NCBI GenBank assembly: GCA_963971425.1
Contig: OZ020515.1
Coordinates: forward strand, 32,933,856 to 32,997,855
Reading direction: 5' to 3'
Source: Bryoerythrophyllum caledonicum
Lineage: Eukaryota > Streptophyta > Bryopsida > Pottiales > Pottiaceae
Length of the DNA stretch: 64,000 bases
Below are positions 10,601 through 19,180 of this stretch, piece by piece. Positions within the stretch are counted from its first letter, which is position 1. Every line of letters begins with the position of its first letter. Below the pieces are notes generated by a model. That model did no database searches, had not been told where the DNA came from, and saw nothing but the letters and a program-made list of their open reading frames with translations. The position numbers were made by a program, and so were the translations under genes.

Positions 10601-13600
10601 TTACATTGTCTGGACGAAGGACCCTGAGAAGCTGAGGAAGATTTCCGCGTATTATAATCGCGTAAATCACTTGGTCCAATTCAAGCCGACGTGGGCAACA
10701 AATATCCTTGGCTCTCGCGCGTTGTGGATCCAAGCTGGAAGACCGATGCCGAAGCACTCGGCTGCAGGCATTCACGGGTCCCATAGATCAGGTCGGAGAA
10801 CGGCAGTGGAGATTGCCAATGACAAGAAGTTTGAGGTAATTAATCTTAACCACGGTCATGCACTTTAGCTCGACTCGAGGTAACTTCTGTGCTTGTCCTT
10901 CTTAGTATAGTTCTGTATACAGATTCAAGCACTTAGAGTGTACACTCTCCGGTTGCAAGTTAGCTCGACTCGAGTTAACCTGCATTTTTGGGTCCTGCTG
11001 GTTTGGTTTTTTTCCCTCTGTGGTTGTACGCTAAATCAACACTGCCAATATTCGGCGGCGCAAGGCGACCTCTTTAAGGTGGATTCAACAACGTCGCCCT
11101 TGTCAAAGTTTAAGGATGCCAAGTCCTGGGTGCCTGAGAAAGATGGGGTATTGACGCGCGAGTTCTTTAAGTTTTTCGGCAATATGACCGAGGCTGATTA
11201 CGCAACGCTGTGTAAGCATATTCTTAATCGATCAGGGCCATCGCGAAAACTACCTTATCCTAAGGTGGTTGTAAAGCAGCCGCAATCAGTGCTGGAGGAT
11301 TGCTACAGCGCCCGGGACTGGGTCGATCGAAGGAAGAGGAAGGAGGTCGCTCGGATGGAGCTTCAGTTAATCAGGCCGGAGCTCCCCTTCTTCAACAGCA
11401 CTAGGGCGTACACTCGTTCCAACTGGCGAAAGTTCAAGAAGGACTACAACGTCAGCAAGGCCTCAAGGCGTGCCCTCTTCGATTGGGGTCCACCGGATTC
11501 GTACTACGCAAACTCAAGGCAGACGCAATTTCGCAACTACAAATGTGAAGTTCTCTCTCCGTATGCGAAGGAGTTCTTCAGAGTCTTCCTCGATGTGCGA
11601 GCGCGGTTCGTTGCACCTCTGGGGGCCTTGCACTTTCGTCCATACAAGGCGGCAACCAACTTGCTCGGTGGATGGCCCTCGGATTCGTGGCGTAACTTGG
11701 GCTGCAACGTGAAGCTCGGCATCATCGACTTCCGTAATATCCCTGGGTTCGCAGGGAAGGCGACGTCATCATTGGAGAAGCCCTTCTTCGACGAGTTCAT
11801 GACAATGTTCGCATCGAAAGGGCAGCCTTCTCTCACCGGTCTTCCAGCGTGGCTCTTCATTTGCGGCGACGAGCAGTCACACCTTCAAGTGACAACGTTT
11901 GCTGAGGGCCCGTCGTTGTGCCATGCGTACGACGTCCTGCAGTCGAAGTATCTTCCTTCCGACAACGAGCGCTTGGGGGGATTCGCGCCGAAGACCAACA
12001 ACGCTCTCGACCCGGTTCGCCTCCTCTTTCTCTTCAAGAAAGAGCTTATGCAGATTCCGGCCGTGAAGAAGATCTACGCAACTCCGGAGCATGTGTTGCA
12101 CACCAAGCTACGCAAGTACAACGAGCTGGCGTACTCCATGAACATGAACGAGCCGAGAATGGAGTTCTTCATCAAGGTTCTGGAGCTGTTCTGCAAGAAA
12201 GGGGATTCTACTGTCCAGCTGTTTTGCGGGACAAAATTACTGACTGCGAGTGTGGTGAGTATCCTTGCAGTTTAGCTCGACTCGAGCTAAACTGTTGATC
12301 CCCTCTCTGACTGTGAATGTATTGTTTCAGAGAGGTCGTCTCTCATGCTTTTGTAGCGTGGCACTTTAGCTCGAGTCGAGCTAAAGTGCAGACTTATACT
12401 TATATGGTTTTCTAGCAGTCGTCAATCGCGTCATATTCTTCCAAGTTTTAATGGCTGCGTTTTCATATCAGTGTTCTTTTGTGCTCACTTTAGCTCAAAT
12501 CGATCTAAAGTGTAACTTGTTTAATCCATTGGTGTACAGATGTTGGATCTGGAGGCATTCTGCATATCCCACGACACCGATGAGCAGGACCTGGACAACG
12601 CCCAAGATGTAGCGTTGACGTTGGATCGGGCCGATTTCGTTATTGGTTCATATCACATCAACGCGGAGATCTTCCTTGAGCTTGGAGAGGCTGTTGCCAA
12701 GGGGAAGGGGAAAGTGATTATCGATCTCATCGATGAGGAGGAGGAGGATGTGGTCCCGAGCCCCATTGGTGTGTGCCCGAGCACCAGTACGGTCACACCT
12801 GATGCTGATTCCCATGAGGACTTCGATACCAACACTCCGGCGGAGCTTCATAGTGGCTCTCAGTCTGAAGCGGGAGAGACAATGGGTACCTCGCGGCAGC
12901 GGCTTGATTTCGTGGAGTTGGAATTGCTTGATATCTCCGAGAGGCCTCATTCAGCTCCGACCTTGGGTGGGTCATCCGCTCGCCCCGCAGCCAAGAAGAG
13001 AAAAGTTGCGAGCACGACCGGCCGCTCACCGTTGGCGATGGCGAGCAGTGCTCAGGATGACATCAGGTTTATCGCCCTCGAGAAGAAGCTCGAAGAGGAG
13101 GCCTCCCGGATGAGGTTGATGGAGCAGCGGCTGGCGGAGCGTGACGAGGAGTTCAGGGATATGCAGCGGAGGCGTGACGAGGAGATGAAGAGGGACCAGG
13201 ACCAGAGGCATAACGACATGATGCTGATGATGCCGAGATTCATGACGGCTACTATGCCTCCTGTCGCCACGACACAAACCGTAGTGAATTCTACGATCCC
13301 TCATCCTCCAATCTCAGGTGACGATGAGACTAGGAGTCTGCCTCGCGGTTCGCTTATGCCGTCTCCGGCGGGTTCCTCCCCCGTCTCCACGGGCGCTCAA
13401 TCGCTGCCTGATCCCCCGTCCCCGCCGACCCGCCCCTCTTCCTCCCCGAAGTCGCCCGCTCGGGACGATTCTGTCGTTGATGTCCCCAGCTCATCGTCAG
13501 GTTAGTGTAACATAGTTGCGAATGTATAGAGGTAGAACATTTTGTAAATGTCCAATTTTGTACTCCAATATTTTTGTTAATATTACAGTGCTCAATGAAC

Positions 13601-13992
13601 ACTTTAGCTCGACTCGAGCTAAACTGCTTGACATGTGACGACTCTGACATTGTATCAGTGTCCAATGTGCGCATGAGCTGATGGGTTGAAGTTGTTGAAT
13701 TTTTTCAGATCTTAGTTTTGGTGATGACGCGATTGCTCAACCAATCGTAGATGAGGTCGTCCAAACTGTAGTCCCAGTCGTAGAGGATGTCGTCCAATCT
13801 TCGGCCGTGCTCGTAGACGAGATCAATCGTGATTCTCCTGTCCAGGAGCCCGCTCTTCTTGTCTCGGAACCGTGCCCCCAAATGGTTCTGGAGCACTCGA
13901 GGGCCCTTGACACCGTGCAAGTTTCGTTGGAATCGATGGGGGTCCGAAACGAATTGCTCCAAGACGATGAAGTTCTCGAAGTGCTCTTCTAA
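7666..13992 (+). CDS. Multi-exon protein with ParB-like domain and degenerate adenine-type DNA methyltransferase-like region
   Basis: Proposed exons are 7666-7676, 9389-10217, 10275-10835, 11079-12254, 12540-13500 and 13709-13992. All junctions keep frame and give about 1273 aa. The first exon supplies MAE plus two bases of an Arg codon that exon 2 completes, then SERDRM. The exon 2 part ends with a basic, NLS-like stretch (KKPETSSRKKTKL). The next part (about residues 300-480) resembles the ParB/Srx fold: FEPRGMEELKHYY, then FYIINGQHSVATSK in the position of the ParB GxHR box, then AYYNRVNH. Exon 4 resembles beta-class N6/N4 DNA methylases, in which the catalytic motif precedes the FxGxG SAM motif: KLGIIDFRNIPGF stands where D/NPPY/W is expected, and STVQLFCGTKLLTAS resembles the SAM loop and runs over the exon 4/5 junction. 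ParB-methylase fusions are common in phages and bacteria. The loss of DPPY suggests no catalysis. The C-terminal third is acidic and low-complexity with a coiled coil rich in E, R and M (about 13070-13210). The 57-nt intron at 10218-10274 could instead be read-through with one in-frame TAG. Family assignment is inference. Confidence 0.55.
7787..8172. repeat. Intronic array of eight palindromes, mean period about 52.4 bp
   Basis: Within intron 1 (7677-9388) palindrome centres lie at 7797, 7850, 7902, 7955, 8007, 8057, 8110 and 8162, giving intervals 53, 52, 53, 52, 50, 53 and 52. Perfect or near-perfect copies are at 7797, 7850, 7902, 7955 and 8110, with decayed ones at 8007, 8057 and 8162. 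Flanking bases are also complementary (CAC...GTG at 7902). Two spacers are themselves inverted (GTGGGGCC...GGCCCACAC). Confidence 0.85.
8293..8313. repeat. Isolated intronic palindrome
   Basis: Arms TTTACCTCGA and TCGAGCTAAA around a central A at 8303, with one arm mismatch. It lies in intron 1 of the ParB/methylase-like gene. Confidence 0.7.
8440..8531 (+). ncRNA. Candidate hairpin RNA, copy 1
   Basis: A 92-nt foldback. AAGAGCTTCAGT (8445-8456) pairs with ACTGAAGCTCTT (8515-8526), CGCTT (8459-8463 region) with AAGCG, and AACCTCA (8476-8482) with TGAGGTT (8488-8494), leaving a 5-nt loop AAGAG. By hand I count more than 30 paired positions with few mismatches. An outer stem (CACTTCTCGTT with AACGAGAAGT) extends the foldback to about 170 nt. 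This is the size and shape of a plant pri-miRNA, but a foldback transposon would look the same. Expression is unknown. Confidence 0.35.
8764..8855 (+). ncRNA. Candidate hairpin RNA, copy 2
   Basis: Second copy of the foldback, offset 324 bp. The 12-bp basal stem is unchanged. One loop-side pair is lost (AACCTCT), and a G-C pair becomes G-T on the 3' arm. Confidence 0.3.
9088..9178 (+). ncRNA. Candidate hairpin RNA, copy 3 (diverged)
   Basis: Third copy, with a 1-nt deletion and changes in the lower 3' arm (AAGGGGAACTG, CTCTACCAC). The 11-bp core GAGCTTCAGT/ACTGAAGCTC remains. Confidence 0.25.
9294..9314. repeat. Intronic palindrome with compensated outer pair
   Basis: Centre 9304. Arms ATTAGCTCGA and TCGAGCTAAT, with the flanks ACAC...GTGT also complementary, giving a 29-bp perfect palindrome. 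The outermost T-A pair of the consensus is flipped to A-T on both arms. It lies in intron 1, 75 bp before exon 2. Confidence 0.8.
10864..10979. repeat. Two palindromes in intron 3
   Basis: Copies at 10864-10884 (GAGGTAAC right arm, imperfect) and 10959-10979 (GTTAGCTCGA / TCGAGTTAAC), both inside the proposed intron 10836-11078. If this intron were not spliced they would be translated, so their presence supports the intron. Confidence 0.75.
12271..12509. repeat. Three palindromes in intron 4
   Basis: Copies at 12271-12291 (flanks CAG...CTG), 12365-12385 (flanks GCAC...GTGC, a 29-bp perfect palindrome) and 12489-12509 (inner CTCAAATCGAT, decayed). All lie in the proposed intron 12255-12539, spaced 94 and 124 bp. 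Confidence 0.8.
13603..13623. repeat. Palindrome in intron 5
   Basis: A perfect copy (centre 13613, central C) within the proposed intron 13501-13708. All introns of the long gene except the 57-nt one contain at least one copy. Confidence 0.8.
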
Positions 13993-14093
13993 CACTATCC
14001 ACACTCTGCGCTTCCCCATGTTGCTTCCCCCCCGTTTGCTCTCTTCGTTCTACATTATGTTGACTTGTCGTTGTTAATGAATCTTTAGTAATA

Positions 14094-14918
14094 TTGTTCG
14101 TTGTCCTGGCGTTTCCGAACCAGGTCTGCGAGGCATCAATAAGTGGTGCCAGTAATTTAGAAGAAATACCTAGAGTCTATTCAGATTCCGAGGGCAGATG
14201 GTTGAATGTTGTGCTGGACCTAAATGGGATTCTATGCACTTGTAAGCCATCGTGGCAAGCCAGGAGATCCAGGGACTCTATCCCGTCCATTCACTCGGCC
14301 TCGCTGCCGGCCGAAGTAGGCCCTAAGCTTGTTCGGGTGCGCCCTGGTTGTGCTGAATTCCTTACGAAGTTGTCTAAGATTGCCACCATCACGATCTGTA
14401 GTTCAATGATGGAATCTACAACACGTGAGATATGTCAATATCTTTTTCAGCATAGTTTTGCGTATCCTCTCAGGATCTTTGGTCAGGAGAGTTGCGATAG
14501 GGTTCCTGAGCGTAGAGTCGGTATCATAACAATCTACATGAAGGAATTTGACACTCAGAAGGACATCTTCTTGAAGACCTTATCGAACGATTTCTTTAAT
14601 AGGTTGGGCCGTGAGTATACTCCGGCAAATACGCTTGTCATTGACGATAGCCCGATTAAGCACATGCTCAATTTGCCGGAGAACGTCCTTCTTCTTCCGT
14701 CCTGGTCGCACAACCATGATGGCGCGAGACATGATTCTGTACTGCTGGAGGAATTGCTACCATATCTCTCTGACCTTCATCAATATTCGGTTGGCCTAGC
14801 GCAGTACCGTGCTGAACATTCCTCGGGTCGGGAGATGTTCTATAATGATCAGAAGACGTGTGGTCAGTCTGCAAGTATTAGTAACGCAATTCAAGCCTAT
14901 CAGAATCTCCGTTCCTAA
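14094..14918 (+). CDS. FCP1/NIF-type HAD phosphatase-like protein, divergent
   Basis: A 274-aa frame. The motif VVLDLNGILC matches HAD motif I (DxDxT/V) in position, but the second Asp is Asn and Thr is absent. VRVRPGCAEFLTKLSKIATI followed by ICSSM fits the FCP1-homology region with motif II Ser, and NTLVIDDSPIKHM is motif III. These features define the NLI-interacting/FCP1-like (CTD phosphatase-like) family. The DLNG variant of motif I makes activity uncertain, because the third residue normally acts as general acid. The first eleven codons may be non-coding: a splice-acceptor-like CCGAACCAG precedes GTCTGCGAG at about 14125, so the real N-terminus could come from an upstream exon. It follows the ParB/methylase-like gene by 100 bp on the same strand; whether it is a separate gene or part of the same transcript is unresolved. 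Confidence 0.65.
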   Translation: MFVVLAFPNQVCEASISGASNLEEIPRVYSDSEGRWLNVVLDLNGILCTCKPSWQARRSRDSIPSIHSASLPAEVGPKLVRVRPGCAEFLTKLSKIATITICSSMMESTTREICQYLFQHSFAYPLRIFGQESCDRVPERRVGIITIYMKEFDTQKDIFLKTLSNDFFNRLGREYTPANTLVIDDSPIKHMLNLPENVLLLPSWSHNHDGARHDSVLLEELLPYLSDLHQYSVGLAQYRAEHSSGREMFYNDQKTCGQSASISNAIQAYQNLRS

Positions 14919-14950
14919 TGTGGTTGGAAACGCTTAGATCCTTAATACAC

Positions 14951-14971
14951 TTTAGGTCGAATAGAGCTAAA
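14951..14971. repeat. Diverged palindrome downstream of the phosphatase gene
   Basis: Arms TTTAGGTCGA and TAGAGCTAAA around a central A, 33 bp after the stop codon, probably in the 3' UTR. Confidence 0.6.
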
Positions 14972-15296
14972 TTGTTTCGTTTGACTGCAGCTCCATTTTG
15001 TAAATTTTGTTGGGCCGTGTTTTGTATATATTTTTTGATAATACAAGTGGTGATGTTTCTCCACTGAATTTATTGTGCGGATTGGATACCTACTGCAAGT
15101 GAAATGTCGTCCTTTTTTTAATGATTGGAATTTTTATCTATTGTTCTGAGGTATGTGAGTGTCACTTTTGTTGAAATTTCTACAGGGCTGTGATTGTCGG
15201 GCGTCCGTGGATTCCTTGTTGGGCCCACATGAGTTCGCCCTTTCCCTTCGGAGTAAAGGGCTTTTGTTGCACTCTGCTGCAACCGTGCACTCAACC

Positions 15297-16016
15297 ATGG
15301 ATTATTCGACCATGGCAGTGGACGTCGGAGTTGTTGAAAGCCCTATTGCGCGGGAGCCAATTCATGAAAGGAACAATTCACCTTCGCCGCAGTGGCCTCG
15401 TTCAGTTCCGGGGTCTCCGCGCCTAAACCTGGATAATTGTATTCCGGCAAAGGGTATTCTCTATGACGGTTTAAGGGATGCCACTCACCACCGCTCGCTC
15501 ACGGTGCGTGTTATACTGACCTCCAAGTTATTGCAGTATTGAGTCGTTCTTGCCTAGAGAGTCTTGGTTTGTTGTTGAGGTACCTTGCACTCTTGTAGTT
15601 TTGCTTCATTTGAGCTTGTTTTTGTTCATTGGATATTAAATGTGCTCTGATAATTTTCCCTTCTGCATTTTAGCTCCATTTGAGCTAAAGTGCACTAGGA
15701 TGGATCTTGATGATACAGTTTTTTTGTGTTGTCGTGTAGGTGTATTCGACCTAAAGTGTATTTGTTTGGATTGTTTGTGGCGCCTATTGTATAGGAACCA
15801 TCTGGTAAATGTCTTCGCCCCCGTATTCTCTCAAGAAATGCTGCTGGAATCAAATGCTCTCCTTCTGCTCCCACCCGCCGTCACTCGCTGCCCAAATCAA
15901 ACACGGACGAGGTGCGAAGGCGGGGTTTGCAGCGTCTTCTTGATAGTCCATTAATGCAAGAGAATGGCGCAACATGGACTCGGCAACGTCTGAGGGCTTT
16001 TCTGAAGACGGTATAG
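15297..16016 (+). CDS. Two-exon hypothetical protein, 142 aa
   Basis: Proposed exons are 15297-15503 and 15795-16016, joined in phase 0 (CTCACG|GTGCGT ... TTGTATAG|GAACCA). The ATG at 15297 has a good context (CAACCATGG). The frame is also open upstream to an acceptor-like TTTCTACAG at 15184, so an extra 5' exon is possible. The second exon reads EPSGKCLRPRILSR and ends RQRLRAFLKTV before TAG. The protein is rich in Ser, Pro and Arg. No domain is recognised. The intron carries a palindrome (15668-15688), like the introns of the neighbouring gene. Confidence 0.5.
15668..15688. repeat. Diverged palindrome in an intron, rightmost copy seen
   Basis: Arms TTTAGCTCCA and TTGAGCTAAA around a T. A further half-decayed copy may exist at about 15738-15758. 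I found no member of the family to the right of this point in the window. Confidence 0.65.
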
Positions 16017-16340
16017 AGGCTTATGGAGGGACTCCCTAGACTGTTTGATTAGTAATAGGGCGATTGTGTTTTGCGTCGAGGTAAATGAGTGTTGTGTGTG
16101 ACTTTTTTTCATGGAGTTTTGAATAAAGCTTGGATTAATAGTATATGCTTCCTTTATCGTTACCACTTTTTTGGACAATCAGCTGTTTTGGTCCATCCAT
16201 GGTAAAAAATACAGTATTCTTGATACATTGTCTTTATGCTTTGCACCTACAAATGTCTATATTTATTGATACTTCAACAACCATATTTCTCCATAGTCAT
16301 GGAAATTTCCCAATATAATGAATATGGTGTTGAACCATTG
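16017..16340. other. Intergenic spacer
   Basis: AT-rich sequence with no gene seen. Near its right end (16308-16334) is a sequence resembling the right end of the MITE at 3750-3987. Confidence 0.35.
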
Positions 16341-16356
16341 GCCGATGACCCCAATT

Positions 16357-17336
16357 GTACCATTGGCACCTTTCCAAAAGTGGGGAGTTGACTTCATTGG
16401 GCCGTTCCAGCCCCTCGGAAGTCAGAAGCACCGGTACATCATCTTGGCGACGGACTATGCCACAAAGTGAGTGGAGGCCAGAGCAACCCGGAAGAATGAC
16501 GTAGAGACTTCAGTGAGATTCCTGTTCGAGAGAATCATAATGAGGTTCAGACATCCACTAGAGTTGGTGAGTGACCGAGGGACCCACTTCTTGAATGAGG
16601 TAGTGGCAGACCTAACCGGAAGATACAACATTTGGCACCGGAAGATAACAGTCCAAAGGCTAACGGTTTGACGGAGCGTGCAAATGGCATTATCTGCAAG
16701 ATATTATCCAAGGTGGTCACTTCCCACAAGACAGACTGGGACAAGAAGCTCACATCAGCCGTCTATGCTTACAATACGGCGTACAAAAGCACTACCGCTA
16801 AGAGTCCTTTCTTTCTAGTGTATGGACAAGAGGCGTTACAAGCCGTCGAGACGGAAGTGGAGACCTTCCGGATCTTATCGTTTTGGCATGGAGACCGGAT
16901 ACCGGACATACATCAACGGCAGGAGGACATTGACAATCTTGAAGAGAGCCGGATGGATGCCCTCGAAAGGACCAAGGAAATTTATGGAAGACGAAAGGAA
17001 AAATACAACCGGAAGTTACCCACGATGAACGGAGTGGAGGAAGGCAGCTTAGTGTTGGTCTTCGACAGCCGTCATAAGGATTTTCTAGGTAAACTACATA
17101 CCGGCTAGATGGGACCCTTTCAAGTTTGTCAAATTTACCCCGACGGATCATTACAACTGGAAGATTTGGAGGGAAGACCTCTAGACACTAGAACTAATGG
17201 GTCAAGGGTGAAATTGTACAAATCGGAAAGCGTTCGCGAGGACGCTCACGAGTGTAAAAGGAATAATGTGGGAAGGCGTTCCCACACACATCCGGACCTT
17301 AACACTAAATCCGGAAGGAAACGAAGAAAAATTTAA
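16357..17336 (+). pseudogene. Ty3/gypsy integrase fragment
   Basis: Integrase catalytic core and C-terminal region. VPLAPFQKWGVDFIGPF carries the first catalytic Asp, LELVSDRGTHFLN the second, and after a frameshift near 16640 ANGLTERANGIICKILS carries the Glu. Two stops sit where Trp is expected: TGA in ATDYATK*VEARA (16468) and TAG in LHTG*MGPFQV (17106); both are TGG changed by one G-to-A transition. The zinc-binding N-terminus, RNase H and RT are missing, so the copy is 5'-truncated. Directly downstream begins the leader module of the gag family (17337), which may be this element's 3' end. Confidence 0.85.
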
Positions 17337-17885
17337 AAAATTAGGTAAATAGTTTAGCTAAAGCAGCATAAATAGTTTCCTAGAAGAAATAAGATTTCAA
17401 TGCTGAGCCGGAATCTTTAAAAGAGGCAGTTACAGCGTTTTCCCGGAAGTCCAGAATCCGGAGTACGGCGTCATCCGGATCCAGAACCGCCATTATGACG
17501 CGTAACGGTATCTGTACAAGTGCGTCAAATATATAACGCGACTGCCAGCCCTGAGCGCCAATCTTTTAGGGTTTCATGTGCTCATGGTTTCCTTCTCTTC
17601 TGCATTTTGTTCTCTTGTGATTTTGTAGTGCAGGATTAGTGTAGAGACGAGGGACTTAGTGAGGTCAGTGCATGTAGGGTTTCCAGTCACCATTGCGAGG
17701 CGCAAGTTCACAGAGAGGTGGGCCCGCATGGCGAGGAAGGAGAGCAAGGCTCCAGCAAGTGGAACCCTGCTGCTGCAGAAGGTGATGACGTCGGGGTGGC
17801 CAACCCTAGACAAGGACAGCAGGGTTTTGGAGAGCTACCTCGAGATGATGGGGTGCGAAGGTCTCTGTTGCACTTCGTAGAGATA
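17337..17885 (+). mobile_element. Leader module plus truncated gag-like ORF (plus orientation)
   Basis: It begins with AAAAAATTAGGTAAATAG, the same leader start seen on the minus strand at about 45780 and 38065. It contains a TATA-like CAAATATATAACGCG (about 17527) and an ATG at 17728 opening 51 codons that end ESYLEMMGCEGLCCTS. The MMGCEGL segment matches the gag copies nearby (KYMGCEGLLEV, KTMGCTGLLEV). It is cut off at TTCGTAGA and runs straight into the terminal block. The same junction (TTGCA-TTCGTAGAG then AGTATTCC) is reconstructed for the copy at 45 kb, so this is an inherited structure. Confidence 0.55.
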
Positions 17886-19120
17886 GTATTCCTCCGGAAT
17901 GCTCCCAATCGTCACTAAGAGCTTCCCAAAGTAACCGCTCCGGTTTCATTCCCACATAGACCTAAATATCTTCTTTCCAATACTCCGGATTACTAAGCTT
18001 AACAAAGCAATTCGGTTACGAGTTAGCTATAGTCTTTACTTACTTAGGTTAGATCCGGATCCTTCCGGAGTCCAGATTACTTACAATGGTTTCCAAAGAG
18101 TAGGTTTCGGAAATCTGGAGGGTAGTTTGATTTTTCTGTGTTGTTCCTCAAAGAGTCTCCTGGAGTTTTTAAGCGAGTGGCCGAAGTCCAGTGACCCTGT
18201 TTTGTATAAGTCGTTGGGTTTCCCACTGCCCTGTGACTTAAAGTGGCTAGGCACCCACTGTCTGGAACTTATAGTAACCGAACAATACTCTCCCTACTAT
18301 GCTAACTGGTAATTTGATTGCTGCTACCGGACGTCGGCTCTCACGACATCCGGAAGGCCTTTCGGATGCGGTCACACAGAGACTAATCCGGCTACAACGA
18401 CATTCCGGGGAGGGGTATGGTTGTAATTCTCCGTAGCAAAGATTCACCATTCGCTATGGTTATTCAATCTAGGTATTGGTATTAGGATTTTTCCTATCTT
18501 AGGGGAGAATTCCGGTATTGACCGGAATCCAGTTTAGCACGATTTCTTCCATAAACTAGAGATTACCAAGAACACCTCTACAGTTCATCTCTTCCCCTCC
18601 TGGCTACTTCCGGACCCTGGAGACTACCAAGAACACCTCTGCAATAGTTCTCTCCAGTTCTCCCGGGCGATCTCCTAACACTGCCCTCGATAACTTCCCC
18701 CTCCGGCAAAACAAGTGAATTACCCTATTCCGGAAGAATTTCTCACACAACCATACCCTCAAGAATGGATCCGTCACTCATAGGTTCCACATGTCACAAC
18801 AAAACACAAGGTAGCAAGTCTAGTGCCAAAGGGTAACGTATATTTCCGAGTGAAATGAACAAGATAAAAGGGTTTTGCCCACAACCCTACTACTAAGTAC
18901 TAACTAAGTCCTGACTAAACTTAGTCTTTCCTCCTACCTATCTACGGGAAATCCGCTAGATCTTATCTAAAAGATCCGAGAAATCCGAAAAAGTTCCAGA
19001 TCGGATCTCAGATCCATAAATCACGGAACAGTTCCGTCTCCGGAATTCCTACTTAATCTACAAAACTGGCTATTGATTCCGGCAACAGCCGGGTGCGCTT
19101 GGGGCCCCATCGTTAGTCGC
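17886..19120 (+). repeat. Terminal block of the gag-element family
   Basis: About 1.2 kb beginning AGTATTCCTCCGGAATGC and ending near the conserved motif GGGGCCCCATCGTTAGTCGC. Homologous blocks are at 40100-41301 (inverted), 41307-42567, 45829-46497 (inverted, short) and 60284-61555 (inverted). It is rich in CCGG and CCGGAA and non-coding. It could be an LTR: it starts and ends like TG...CA in some copies, but no element in the window carries it at both ends in direct orientation. Confidence 0.55.
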
Positions 19121-19180
19121 TGCTGATCCGGACTCTAACCCTGAGAAAAAAAGACAAAGAAATTCAAAACCTATCTAATC

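Noticed and set aside
7666-13992. Reading the four long open frames as four separate genes
   Set aside because: All are in compatible phases across good GT-AG sites, and methylase-like motifs continue over the 12254/12540 junction; the third frame's apparent start is made of palindrome sequence.
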